Shown: piece by piece, positions 23,849 to 32,342 of the stretch | How positions within the stretch are numbered: the first letter of the stretch is position 1 | How the letters are laid out: the number at the start of each line of letters is the position of its first letter | Source: Larkinella terrae | GTDB taxonomy: Bacteria; Bacteroidota; Bacteroidia; Cytophagales; Spirosomataceae | Length of the DNA stretch: 64,000 bases | NCBI RefSeq assembly: GCF_009668025.1 | Contig: NZ_WJXZ01000012.1 | Coordinates: forward strand, 372,001-436,000 | Direction of reading: 5' to 3' | Made by a program: the position numbers and the translations under genes | The notes under the pieces: model-generated | Seen by the model: only the letters and a program-made list of their open reading frames with translations | Databases searched by the model: none | Told to the model about the DNA's origin: nothing

Positions 23849-25951
23849 TTGGGTTTATTATTCGTTCCATTCCTTTTTATGACAAACGCGCAGACGACAC
23901 CGGTTTTACCCAAAGCGGCCATCAAACCGACCGAACTGACCACTCACGGCCATACCCGCATCGATAATTATTACTGGCTCAACGAACGGGAAAACCCCGA
24001 AGTTTTGGATTACCTGAAAGCCGAAAACGACTATCTGGAGGAAATTCTGGCTCCCGTCAAAGACTTTCGGGTGAAACTGTTCGAGGAAATGAAAGGCCGG
24101 ATCAAGCAGCAGGATGAATCGGTGCCGTATAAAGAAGGCAATTATTATTACTATACCCGGTTTATGGAAGGGGGCGAATACCCGGTTTATTGCCGGAAAC
24201 CCGGTTCGCTGGATGCCGAAGAGGAAATCGTGCTGGACGTCAACGAAATGGCCAAACCGTATTCGTATTACAACGTCGGCGGTCTGGAAGTAGCTGATAA
24301 TGAGGAACTGGTGGCTTATGGCGAAGATACCGTCAGTCGGCGGATGTACACGCTGCGGATCAAAAACCTGAAAACCGGGGAGATTTATCCCGACGCGATT
24401 CCGGATACCGAAGGCGAAAGTTACGCCTGGGCCGCTGACAATCAGACGCTTTTCTACATTCGGAAAGATCCGCAGACGCTGCTGGGCTATCAGGTATATC
24501 GCCATACGCTCGGCACCGATCCGGCCGAAGACGTGCTGATGTACGAGGAAACCGACAACCAGTATTACATGGGCCTGGGGCGCATGAAGTCGAAGAAATA
24601 CATCGCCGTGGTGTCGGATCACAACGGTGTGGCGACGGAATACCGACTGCTGGAAGCGGCCAATCCAACCGGCGAGTTTGCGGTTTTTCTGCCCCGCGAA
24701 AAAGGGCACGAGTACGACGTTCAGCACCTGGAAACCAGTTTTTACGTCCGCACGAACTGGAAAGCCGACAATTTCCGGCTGATGGAGGTGAAGGAAAACA
24801 AAACCAACGACCGCTCGGCCTGGAAAGAAGTCATTCCGCACCGGCCCAACGTGTATTTGCAGCAACTGGACGCGTTCAAAAACCACCTGGTGCTGGGCGA
24901 ACGGAAGGACGGGCTGATTCATCTGCGGGTTCTGGATCAGAAAAATAAGCAGGAACACTACCTTGATTTCGGCGAACCGGCCTACGTCGCCGGGATTGGC
25001 TACAACCCGGATTTCAACACCAATATCCTGCGCTTCGGTTATTCGTCGCTGACCACGCCCGGTTCGACCTTTGACTATAATATGGATACGCGGGAAAAAA
25101 CGCTGATGAAGCAGCAGGCCGTTCTGGGCGGTTTCGACCCGACGAACTACACCTCGGAGCGGTTTTTTGTCAAGTCGCGCGACGGCGCGAAGGTGCCGGT
25201 TTCGGTAGTGTACCGGAAGGATACGAAGAAAGACGGTTCGGCTCCGCTCCTGCAATATTCCTACGGTTCGTACGGCTATTCGACCGAACCCGGTTTTAGC
25301 TCCACGCGCCTGAGCCTGCTCGACCGTGGTTTTCTGTTTGCCATCGCCCACATTCGCGGGGGTCAGGAAATGGGCCGGAAGTGGTACGACAACGGTAAAA
25401 TGCTGAAGAAGAAAAACACCTTCAACGATTTTGTGGACGTTTCGGACTACCTGATTCAGCACAACTACACCAGCGCGGACCGGCTGTTTGCGATGGGCGG
25501 CAGCGCGGGCGGTTTGCTCATGGGTGCGGTGGTAAACCAGAAACCGGAGCTGTACCGGGGCGTGGTGGCTTCCGTGCCGTTTGTCGATGTCGTGACGACG
25601 ATGCTGGACGAAAGCATTCCGCTGACGACTGGTGAGTTTGAGGAATGGGGCAATCCGAAGATCAAGAAATATTACGATTACATGCTTTCGTATTCGCCCT
25701 ACGATAACGTCAAGGAAAAAGCCTACCCCAACATGCTGGTGATGACCGGTTTGCACGACTCGCAGGTGCAATACTGGGAACCGGCCAAGTGGGTTGCCAA
25801 ACTCCGCGCGCTGAAAACCGATACCAACCAGTTGCTGTTGCAAACCAACCTGGAAGCCGGTCACGGCGGGGCATCGGGGCGGTTTGAGGCCCTGAAGGAA
25901 ATTGCGCTGGAATACGCCTTCATGCTGAATCTGGTCGGGATTCGGGAGTAA
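23849..25951 (+). CDS. S9 family prolyl oligopeptidase (oligopeptidase B type)
   Basis: Serine peptidase of about 700 residues, probably exported. An N-terminal seven-bladed propeller (about 60-410) is followed by an alpha/beta-hydrolase domain with Ser in GGSAGGLLMGAVV (about residue 550), Asp in TGLHDSQVQYWEPAKW and His in EAGHGGASGR. No ATG starts the signal peptide: TTG 23849 is taken here, but CTG 23831 would read M-KKRCLLGLLFVPFLF, a much better signal sequence, and ATG 23879 would destroy it. The end of the signal is TNAQ. Confidence 0.88.
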   Translation: MGLLFVPFLFMTNAQTTPVLPKAAIKPTELTTHGHTRIDNYYWLNERENPEVLDYLKAENDYLEEILAPVKDFRVKLFEEMKGRIKQQDESVPYKEGNYYYYTRFMEGGEYPVYCRKPGSLDAEEEIVLDVNEMAKPYSYYNVGGLEVADNEELVAYGEDTVSRRMYTLRIKNLKTGEIYPDAIPDTEGESYAWAADNQTLFYIRKDPQTLLGYQVYRHTLGTDPAEDVLMYEETDNQYYMGLGRMKSKKYIAVVSDHNGVATEYRLLEAANPTGEFAVFLPREKGHEYDVQHLETSFYVRTNWKADNFRLMEVKENKTNDRSAWKEVIPHRPNVYLQQLDAFKNHLVLGERKDGLIHLRVLDQKNKQEHYLDFGEPAYVAGIGYNPDFNTNILRFGYSSLTTPGSTFDYNMDTREKTLMKQQAVLGGFDPTNYTSERFFVKSRDGAKVPVSVVYRKDTKKDGSAPLLQYSYGSYGYSTEPGFSSTRLSLLDRGFLFAIAHIRGGQEMGRKWYDNGKMLKKKNTFNDFVDVSDYLIQHNYTSADRLFAMGGSAGGLLMGAVVNQKPELYRGVVASVPFVDVVTTMLDESIPLTTGEFEEWGNPKIKKYYDYMLSYSPYDNVKEKAYPNMLVMTGLHDSQVQYWEPAKWVAKLRALKTDTNQLLLQTNLEAGHGGASGRFEALKEIALEYAFMLNLVGIRE

Positions 25952-25969
25952 CAAAATCCGTTCCTAAAT

Positions 25970-26005
25970 AAAGTCCCCGCTTGCTGTGACAATCGGGGAC
26001 TTTTT
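25970..26005 (+). terminator. intrinsic terminator of the S9 peptidase gene
   Basis: Perfect 10-bp stem AAAGTCCCCG (25970-25979) with 25994-26003 and a run of five T (26001-26005), 18 nt after the stop codon. Confidence 0.78.
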
Positions 26006-26054
26006 ACTTCCAAAGGGTAATGCCCCGGCACACATCTCCGGTGCGCATCCCTTC

Positions 26055-26882
26055 ATGAAATTTGCTAAACTCCTGATTCTTGTTTTTTTCGTCGGTGTGT
26101 CCAGCGGTTATGGGCAAAATACACCCGCGCCGGTTAAACAGGGCGGTGTTCTCCGGTGGACCGACAACTGCGTTCGTTGCGCAATGGGCAATCACCGCTG
26201 GCGGGCCGTAGACGGCACCTGCTATTTCCCCATCGATTTGATCGAAAAAACGGGTTACCACCGCGTCTATCGCTGGACGAAAACCGGTCGGCGGAAAACC
26301 CGGACGATTCTGGTGGCGAAAGGCGAATTCAAGAACGAAGATTTCAAGGATTTTGAGAAAAAGGAATACGTGAACGTTTCGGCGGCTAACCAGCGACGCC
26401 AGCGCCGGGAACAGGCCCAGATCTGGCCGTTGTTTACGCGTCCGGAAACCAAACCGCTCTTTACGCTGCCATTGGGTAAACCCGCCAATCCGCTTCCGGC
26501 TACGGAAGGTAATTTTGGTGCCTACCGAACGTTCGACGGCAGTCCCCGAAACCGCCACACCGGAACCGATTACCCGATTGGAACCGGCCAGCCGGTTTTG
26601 AGCATGGCTGACGGCAAAGTGGTGCTGACGGCCAATCACTTTTTTGGCGGAAATTCCGTCTTTGTCGATCACGGCAACGGTCTCGTCACGATGTATCTGC
26701 ACCTGAGCGGTTTTGCCGTTAAAAAGGGAGATCGCGTGAAAAAAGGCCAGAAAATCGGCGAGGTGGGCGAAACGGGTCGGGCAACGGGACCGCATCTGCA
26801 CCTCGGTGTGCGCTGGCACAACGCCCGCATCGACCCGGCTGTTCTGCTGGAAGATCCGGCTAAATTGCCCGCACTTGATTGA
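26055..26882 (+). CDS. M23 family metallopeptidase (LytM/NlpD type)
   Basis: Secreted peptidoglycan endopeptidase or amidase activator, 275 residues. A signal peptide (MKFAKLLILVFFVGVSSGYGQ) leads to a Cys-containing linker domain (WTDNCVRCAMGNHRW, about 35-110) and a C-terminal M23 domain with Zn ligands His in RHTGTDYPIG (with the Asp), and the HLHLG motif in GPHLHLGVRW. Both ligand motifs are complete, so it may be catalytic. ATG 26055 fits the signal peptide; the longer in-frame start lies in the terminator loop region. Confidence 0.88.
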   Translation: MKFAKLLILVFFVGVSSGYGQNTPAPVKQGGVLRWTDNCVRCAMGNHRWRAVDGTCYFPIDLIEKTGYHRVYRWTKTGRRKTRTILVAKGEFKNEDFKDFEKKEYVNVSAANQRRQRREQAQIWPLFTRPETKPLFTLPLGKPANPLPATEGNFGAYRTFDGSPRNRHTGTDYPIGTGQPVLSMADGKVVLTANHFFGGNSVFVDHGNGLVTMYLHLSGFAVKKGDRVKKGQKIGEVGETGRATGPHLHLGVRWHNARIDPAVLLEDPAKLPALD

Positions 26883-26891
26883 TGAGCCGGG

Positions 26892-26931
26892 AAAACCGCA
26901 TGGTCGCGCAAAAACCGTGCGGTTTTTTATT
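26892..26931 (+). terminator. intrinsic terminator of the M23 peptidase gene
   Basis: Nine-bp stem AAAACCGCA (26892-26900) with TGCGGTTTT (26918-26926), then a T-rich tail (TTATTTTT), starting 9 nt after the stop codon. Confidence 0.72.
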
Positions 26932-26970
26932 TTTTGCCGGTTTTGCTCTCTTTGGCAACGGCGACCGGTT

Positions 26971-29001
26971 TTATTTTTTGTAAAATAACTCCCCGATCTT
27001 TTGCAGATCAAACGCAACACCATCCTGCGAATTGGCTAAAAAGGCAATTACGAGCTGATCGTCGGGGTAAATCAATAAATACGAACTACTGCTGAACGAG
27101 TCACCGGCGTGGTACCAGATCCGGTGGCCGTTCTTATCTTTCCCGACATACCAGCCCAAACCGTATCCGGTTTCCTGGCCGTCCGTCGTCCGTTGTGATG
27201 TAAACAGAATATCCCGGTATTTTGGAGGAATCGTATTTCCGTACAACAACGCATTACCCAGTTTGACCAGATCCTGGGTCGTTGAAAGAAGGCCGCCCCC
27301 GGCGTATTTGTAACTCCAGTCGCCCAATTCATTTTCCTGCCCGGTTGCATCATAAAATTTACTGCGGTTGGTCTTCGCATGACGGATATCATCACCGGAA
27401 GTATGATGCAAACCCAGCGGTTTCCAAACGTTTTTGGCCATGTAGTCCAGGTAGTTGTTGCCACTGACGCTTTCGATGACGGCACCGATCAGATTCCAGC
27501 CAAAGGTCGAATATCCGAATGTTGATCCGGGTTTGAACAACAGCGTATCATTTTCGAAAACCCGCAGGGCTTGTATTGCATTCTCAAAATGTTCCGTTCG
27601 GACAAAATCATTCCAATCCATCTCGTTGTAATCCCTGAATCCGGCCAGATGACCGGCCAACTGCCGGGTGGTAACCGGGTATTTTTTCACCGGAAAAGCC
27701 GGAACGTAGGTTTGAATGGGTGCATCCAGATCCAGTTTTCCCTCCGAAACCAGTTGAATCAAGGCGAGCGAGGTAAGGGATTTCGACACGCTGTTGATCC
27801 GGAAAAGCGTGGAGTCGGTTACGGCAATTTGGTTTTTCACATCGGCAAACCCCAGCGCGGCCGACCAGATCGGTTTATTCGCCACGCTGACGCTAATCTG
27901 CATCCCGTTCAGGCCCGTATCGTCCATAAAATCCCGGCAAAGCTGCTCGGCTACACATTCTGGCTGATTACCCTGACACGGTTTTTCAGAAACGGGCGGT
28001 GCCGTTGGGTTAAGCTGGTTACTCACCGTAACTGTCGCGGCTACAATGCCGCGAACCTTTTTCCATTCGCCAAAACTGGTTTCTTGGACATAACTCGTAA
28101 ACTGATCGGCAGCAGCCGACGAATTAACGATGCCAATAAACGTTCCGGGCAAATCAATACCGCCCCGCAGCAACTGGCGAACTTCCTTTTTCCCTTCAAA
28201 TTCAACGGTATCGATTTTTAGTCTTTCAGGATGTTCCTGAATGTACTTCCGGTATCCGTCCGCGATGTCGGTCCGGTCCTGTAAATCCACAATCTGCTCA
28301 AACGTAACAAAGAACGGTTTTGAAACCGGATAGTTTAGCGCCGACAGATCAAACGCCAGCCAGCCGTTTTTCATCGTCGATTCCATCACAATGCTTTGCT
28401 GAAGGAGGTCTTCGCCGGGCTGGCCGGTCAGCGGATCGACATTGTTTAACCGGATTCGGAATCGGAACGACTTCAGGTTATTTCTGAAAATACGAAGGTT
28501 CACTTTTTCGAGAAAAACCGGAAACGTAAACCCTTTCTTCCAATCCGATTCGTTGGGCTTGATCAACAGCGCGATGGATCGCCCGGCATAGGTTGTATCG
28601 GTTTCGAGCACACTACCCCGAAAGCTGCGGTTTCCCAACTCAAACGTCTGATTCCGTTCCTTTTTTCCGGTTATCGTAATGGTATTTAACGTTTTAGTCC
28701 GTTCCGAAAGAAAAATAGTAACCGGTTTTTCGCCTTGAAAAAACCGCACGGGTACCGCTTTTTTCCCAAAGCCGAGCGCCGAAAAACGGATGGTACCTGC
28801 CAGAAGTTTCTGCGGAATCCGGATCGAAAAACTACCGTCTGGATTGGACAATGTGCCGACATTCGAATGGAGAATTCCGATGTTGGCGTACGGAACCGGC
28901 TGTTGGGTCGTCCGGTTTAAAACCGTGCCGTTGATGATCTGCTGCCCAAAACCGGCCGTCGATAAATTAAAAAGAAGGATGATCTGGACAATTTTCTTCA
29001 T
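26971..29001 (-). CDS. serine hydrolase: CarboxypepD_reg-like plus beta-lactamase domain
   Basis: Secreted protein of 676 residues. After a signal peptide (ends GFGQ) there is a CarboxypepD_reg-like domain (about 21-100, NGTVLNRTTQQPVPYANIGI), a beta-rich middle domain (about 110-330) and a class C beta-lactamase/LACTB-type domain (about 350-676). Active-site residues: S404-x-x-K407 in INSVSKSLTSLALIQL, Tyr497 in FGYSTFGWNLIG (YST in place of the class C YSN, common in LACTB relatives) and HAG in IWYHAGDSFS. It likely cleaves peptides or D-amino-acid esters rather than antibiotics. Start ATG 29001 fits the signal peptide. Confidence 0.85.
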   Translation of the reverse strand: MKKIVQIILLFNLSTAGFGQQIINGTVLNRTTQQPVPYANIGILHSNVGTLSNPDGSFSIRIPQKLLAGTIRFSALGFGKKAVPVRFFQGEKPVTIFLSERTKTLNTITITGKKERNQTFELGNRSFRGSVLETDTTYAGRSIALLIKPNESDWKKGFTFPVFLEKVNLRIFRNNLKSFRFRIRLNNVDPLTGQPGEDLLQQSIVMESTMKNGWLAFDLSALNYPVSKPFFVTFEQIVDLQDRTDIADGYRKYIQEHPERLKIDTVEFEGKKEVRQLLRGGIDLPGTFIGIVNSSAAADQFTSYVQETSFGEWKKVRGIVAATVTVSNQLNPTAPPVSEKPCQGNQPECVAEQLCRDFMDDTGLNGMQISVSVANKPIWSAALGFADVKNQIAVTDSTLFRINSVSKSLTSLALIQLVSEGKLDLDAPIQTYVPAFPVKKYPVTTRQLAGHLAGFRDYNEMDWNDFVRTEHFENAIQALRVFENDTLLFKPGSTFGYSTFGWNLIGAVIESVSGNNYLDYMAKNVWKPLGLHHTSGDDIRHAKTNRSKFYDATGQENELGDWSYKYAGGGLLSTTQDLVKLGNALLYGNTIPPKYRDILFTSQRTTDGQETGYGLGWYVGKDKNGHRIWYHAGDSFSSSSYLLIYPDDQLVIAFLANSQDGVAFDLQKIGELFYKK

Positions 29002-29091
29002 GTAGTAGAGCTTCCTATCGTGAAACTGCCATTCACGACATTTATTGCTCAGCAATGATCCCTCTTTTCAAACTTCCAATTTGCCCTGCAA

Positions 29092-29250
29092 TTACTTTGT
29101 TGGTAGGGTTTGCTCGCTTTCTTTAGCGAGAATGTCCCGTAAAGTCATAAATTCCCCTTCATGCGAAACCAGTCGTTCTCCCGATTTTTTTAGCTGTTGA
29201 AGGGTATGCGCATTTTTAATGACCGCTTTCTTTTTTTCTGACTGCTTCAT
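29092..29250 (-). CDS. putative BrnA-type antitoxin
   Basis: Small protein of 52 residues, lysine-rich at the N-terminus (MKQSEKKKAVIKNAH), encoded directly after the BrnT-type toxin and overlapping it by 35 nt in another frame. It lacks a clear ribbon-helix-helix that I can point to, so the antitoxin role rests on position, size and the conserved brnT-brnA order. The end of the gene is close to, but separate from, the hydrolase gene downstream. Confidence 0.6.
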   Translation of the reverse strand: MKQSEKKKAVIKNAHTLQQLKKSGERLVSHEGEFMTLRDILAKESEQTLPTK

Positions 29251-29527
29251 CGTATTTCGATCGTTCTTTCCGGCTGGCAGTCCGGCAACTGATTGGTCTA
29301 ATTTCGTCGTTTCTGATAACAAAAACAACATATTTTACGGTATTTAGGCTGCTCATTCCCAGCCCGTGATATTGTTGTTCACCAAATCGATCTATCCGAT
29401 CAGGGATGGCTATAAAGTTTTTGTCGTAAAATACACTTTCAACTTCCTCAATCGTATTGTTACGATCTGGGTAATCGTCAACAATATGCTTCACGTTACC
29501 AGTATCCCATTGAAAGTTAAATTCCAT
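29216..29527 (-). CDS. brnT: BrnT family ribonuclease toxin
   Basis: Protein of 103 residues of the BrnT toxin family (RelE-like fold). Family motifs: an N-terminal FNFQWDTGNVKHI (usual F-x-WDxxK-x-N-x-x-KH), a middle segment ending VFYD, GMSSLNTVKYVVFVI, and the C-terminal arginine/lysine cluster RPISCRTASRKERSKYDE. Start chosen at ATG 29527 because the family begins two residues before the FxW motif; a longer in-frame ATG (29563) would add twelve residues. Paired with a short downstream gene, as expected for brnTA. Confidence 0.83.
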   Translation of the reverse strand: MEFNFQWDTGNVKHIVDDYPDRNNTIEEVESVFYDKNFIAIPDRIDRFGEQQYHGLGMSSLNTVKYVVFVIRNDEIRPISCRTASRKERSKYDEAVRKKESGH

Positions 29528-29609
29528 TTTGCCAGAGAGAAGGCTGCTGTTAAACAACTTCATATATGACGAAAACGAGTCTGGCAAGTAACAGCCCACG
29601 GCACATTCG

Positions 29610-29640
29610 TTTGCCTAACTTCTCCGCGCTGCGTACTTTG
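29610..29640 (+). promoter_or_regulatory. candidate promoter of the FGGY kinase gene
   Basis: TTTG (29610-29613), 20-nt spacer and TACTTTG (29634-29640), followed by the ATG 33 nt later. Spacing fits the Bacteroidota pattern; the -7 box is one base short of TAnnTTTG. Confidence 0.45.
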
Positions 29641-29672
29641 CACCTCGTTTTATCACTGAACCTTGCGCTGTA

Positions 29673-31151
29673 ATGTATCTTCTTGGATTTGATGTCGGCA
29701 GTTCGTCCGTAAAAGCCTGTTTGCTTGAAGTTGAAACCGGTGCGGTGGTGGCCTCCGCGTTTTTTCCCGAATCGGAAATGCCGATCGACGCACCCTTGCC
29801 GGGATTTGCCGAACAAAATCCCGATGCGTGGTGGAAAAACGCGTGTCTGGCGTCGAAAACCGTGTTATCAAAAACCGGCGTAAAACCGGAAGACGTCAAA
29901 GCCATCGGTATTTCCTACCAGATGCACGGCCTGGTCGTCGTTGATAAAGGGTTGAATGTGCTGCGTCCGTCGATTATCTGGTGCGACAGCCGGGCGGTTT
30001 CCTACGGCGAAAAAGCGTTCGAAACCGTTGGCCGGACCAAAAGTCTTCAGCATCTGCTCAACTCGCCGGGCAACTTTACGGCCGCCAAACTGGCGTGGGT
30101 GAAGGAAAATGAACCGGCGGTTTATGACAAAATTCACAAATTCATGCTGCCGGGCGATTACCTGGCCGCCCGCATGACCGGCGAAATCGTCACCACACCC
30201 TCCGGCTTGTCGGAAGGGATTCTCTGGGATTTTCAGGGCGAAAAACCGGCGGATTTTCTCCTCGATTATTTCGGCTTCGATCCGTCGCTCGTCGCCAATC
30301 TGAAACCGACGTTCTCCGTTCAGGGCGAACTGACTTCCCAGGCTGCCAGCGAGTTGGGGCTGGCCGCTGGAACCCCCGTTACGTACCGCGCGGGCGATCA
30401 GCCGAACAACGCGTTCTCGCTCAACGTACTGGAACCCAACGAGATTGCCGCCACCGCCGGAACGTCGGGCGTGGTCTACGGCGTCAGCGATCAGGCCAAA
30501 TACGATCCACAATCCCGCGTCAATACGTTTCTACACGTCAGCCATACGCCCGAAGCTCCGCGTTACGGCGTGTTGCTCTGCATCAACGGAACCGGTATTT
30601 TGAACAGCTGGCTGCGGAATCAGTTGCTGCGCGGCACGGTCAGTTACCCCGAAATGAACGAACTGGCGAGTCACGCGCCGGTCGGAGCCGACGGGTTGCT
30701 GTGTTTGCCGTTCGGCAACGGAGCCGAGCGTGTCCTCGAAAACCGCGACCCGGGCGCTTCATTTCACGGTTTGCAACTCACCCGCCACGGATTGCCGCAC
30801 TGGATTCGGGCGGCTCAGGAAGGCATCGTTTTTGCGTTTTACTACGGTATTCAGGTCATGGAGCAAGTCGGCGTTGGCCTGAAAACCATCCGCGCGGGCG
30901 AAGCCAATATGTTCCTCAGTCCGCTTTTCCGCGATACGCTGGCCAACCTGACCGGGGCCGAAATCCAGCTTTTCAATACCGACGGCGCGCAGGGAGCCGC
31001 CCGTGGAGCCGGTTTGGGACTGGGAATTTACAAAAACCGCCAGGAAGCCTTCACCGGTCTAAAAGTAACCCGGACCATTGAACCGGATATGCGGGCACAG
31101 GAAGCCTACCGGGAAGCGTACGAAAAATGGCAGAGCGTTCTGAAAAGCTAA
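29673..31151 (+). CDS. xylB: FGGY family carbohydrate kinase, xylulokinase-like
   Basis: Sugar kinase of 492 residues. The N-terminal FGGY domain starts MYLLGFDVGSSSVKACLLE (phosphate-1 motif), with the substrate region YQMHGLVVVDKG and IIWCDSRAVSYGE typical of xylulokinases; the C-terminal domain has AGDQPNNAFSLNVLEPNEIAATAGTSGVV and ARGAGLGLGI. Xylulose is the best guess but other ketoses or pentitols are possible, since no xylose isomerase or transporter is adjacent. It is bounded by its own promoter and a strong terminator. Confidence 0.85.
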   Translation: MYLLGFDVGSSSVKACLLEVETGAVVASAFFPESEMPIDAPLPGFAEQNPDAWWKNACLASKTVLSKTGVKPEDVKAIGISYQMHGLVVVDKGLNVLRPSIIWCDSRAVSYGEKAFETVGRTKSLQHLLNSPGNFTAAKLAWVKENEPAVYDKIHKFMLPGDYLAARMTGEIVTTPSGLSEGILWDFQGEKPADFLLDYFGFDPSLVANLKPTFSVQGELTSQAASELGLAAGTPVTYRAGDQPNNAFSLNVLEPNEIAATAGTSGVVYGVSDQAKYDPQSRVNTFLHVSHTPEAPRYGVLLCINGTGILNSWLRNQLLRGTVSYPEMNELASHAPVGADGLLCLPFGNGAERVLENRDPGASFHGLQLTRHGLPHWIRAAQEGIVFAFYYGIQVMEQVGVGLKTIRAGEANMFLSPLFRDTLANLTGAEIQLFNTDGAQGAARGAGLGLGIYKNRQEAFTGLKVTRTIEPDMRAQEAYREAYEKWQSVLKS

Positions 31152-31180
31152 TGCTGAACTGATTTCGGAGAACATTTTAT

Positions 31181-31234
31181 AAAACCGCAACGGCTTGACA
31201 GTTCCTTGGTGGGCTGTCAAGCCGTTGCGGTTTT
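31181..31234. terminator. strong bidirectional hairpin terminator
   Basis: Perfect 21-bp stem (31181-31201 with 31214-31234), 12-nt loop, flanked by AAAA and TTTT so it can stop transcription from both directions. It separates the convergent kinase and FMN reductase genes. Confidence 0.82.
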
Positions 31235-31245
31235 AGCTATTTCGA

Positions 31246-31815
31246 TTATTTATTTTCCCGAATCACCAGCATTCCTTTCGTCCAGCGAACCAGCTCGTTC
31301 AGCATGGTTTGGGCGGATCGTTGACTGGTTTCATTCGGCTGAAACTCGGATTCGTCGTTGATAAACTGATCGAAAAACGGAACATTCACGGCTTCGAAGA
31401 GCGGAACAATTTTCAGCGCGATCAGATCGCTTTTCAGTTGCACACTCGCCCGGGTTCCGGCCGAAATCCCGCCGTAACTGACAATTCCGGCAGCTTTGTA
31501 GGCCCATTCCTGCAGAAGATATTCCAGCGCGTTTTTCAGCGGAGCCGGATATCCGTGATCGTATTCGGCCGTTACGAAAATAAACGCATCGGCTTCGTCA
31601 ATTTTGGCACTCCATTTTTTCGTGTGCTCGTGTTCGTACTGCTTCAGGCGCGGGTGGGCGGGCTCGTCCATGAGCGGCAGCTTGATTTCGGCCAGATCCA
31701 GCACTTCGACGTTAAATTCGCCGTGATTTCGGGCGATTTCCGCAATCCAGGCGGTGACCAGCGGCCCTTTGCGACTGGGCCGGACGGTCGAGTTAATAAT
31801 TTTCAGGTTGTACAT
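31246..31815 (-). CDS. NADPH-dependent FMN reductase
   Basis: Flavodoxin-fold oxidoreductase of 189 residues (FMN_red family, similar to chromate/azo reductases). FMN-binding loops are visible: IINSTVRPSRKGPLVTAWIAE near the N-terminus and VTAEYDHGYPAPLKNALEYL around residue 85, followed by the GGISAGTRASVQLK segment. ATG 31815 gives MYNLKIINSTVRPS, the canonical start. The deaminase gene lies 33 nt upstream in the same direction, so both may be co-transcribed. Confidence 0.88.
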   Translation of the reverse strand: MYNLKIINSTVRPSRKGPLVTAWIAEIARNHGEFNVEVLDLAEIKLPLMDEPAHPRLKQYEHEHTKKWSAKIDEADAFIFVTAEYDHGYPAPLKNALEYLLQEWAYKAAGIVSYGGISAGTRASVQLKSDLIALKIVPLFEAVNVPFFDQFINDESEFQPNETSQRSAQTMLNELVRWTKGMLVIRENK

Positions 31816-31847
31816 ACGATTGGTTAAATTGAATTCGCTGAATGCGC

Positions 31848-32285
31848 TTACAATTCTCCAATGTCTTCGTTCCAAACCTCCGGTTTTTGAGCGATAAATT
31901 GGTTCATCATGTCGACGCACTCCGGCAAATCGAGGTCAATGACTTCGACGCCGTGTTGTTCCATGAACTCCCGCGCTCCGGCAAAGGTTCGCGACTCGCC
32001 CACAATTACCTTCGGAATTTTGAATTGCACAATCGTTCCGGCGCACATGTAACACGGCATGAGTGTCGAATAAATAACCGTGTTGCGGAACGAACCGACG
32101 CGCCCGGCGTTGTTGAGGCAATCCATTTCGCCGTGCAGAATCGGGTTGTTTTCCTGCACCCGCTTGTTGTGGCCCGAAGCCACCAGTTCGCCATTTTTGA
32201 CCAGCGCCGAGCCGATGGGAATACCGCCCTCCGACAGGCTTTTCCGAGCCTGCCGAATGGCTTCCTGCATGAATTCGTCGTTCAT
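31848..32285 (-). CDS. nucleoside/nucleobase deaminase (cytidine deaminase-like)
   Basis: Zinc-dependent deaminase of 145 residues. Zn ligands and proton shuttle are all present: HGEMDCLNNAG (His and catalytic Glu) and PCYMCAGTIV (two Cys). The segment VVSGHNKRVQENN matches the cytosine/guanine deaminase branch rather than TadA, which usually has HAE. Cytosine or related pyrimidines are likely substrates. Same strand as and 33 nt ahead of the FMN reductase. Confidence 0.85.
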   Translation of the reverse strand: MNDEFMQEAIRQARKSLSEGGIPIGSALVKNGELVASGHNKRVQENNPILHGEMDCLNNAGRVGSFRNTVIYSTLMPCYMCAGTIVQFKIPKVIVGESRTFAGAREFMEQHGVEVIDLDLPECVDMMNQFIAQKPEVWNEDIGEL

Positions 32286-32342
32286 TGTAAAACCGGTTTT
32301 ATATGAATTTGCCCACAGTCTAGACCGTGGGCTGGTGCAAAA

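Noticed and set aside
23906-25954. Long minus-strand open frame opposite the S9 peptidase gene
   Set aside because: It is a mirror frame caused by codon bias: composition is Ile/Phe/Arg/His-rich, no domain is recognisable, and the plus-strand gene has full catalytic motifs.
32311-32332. rnr terminator
   Set aside because: A GCCCAC/GTGGGC hairpin is present after rnr, but it lacks a T run on the minus strand and the arms contain a mismatch; not strong enough to list.
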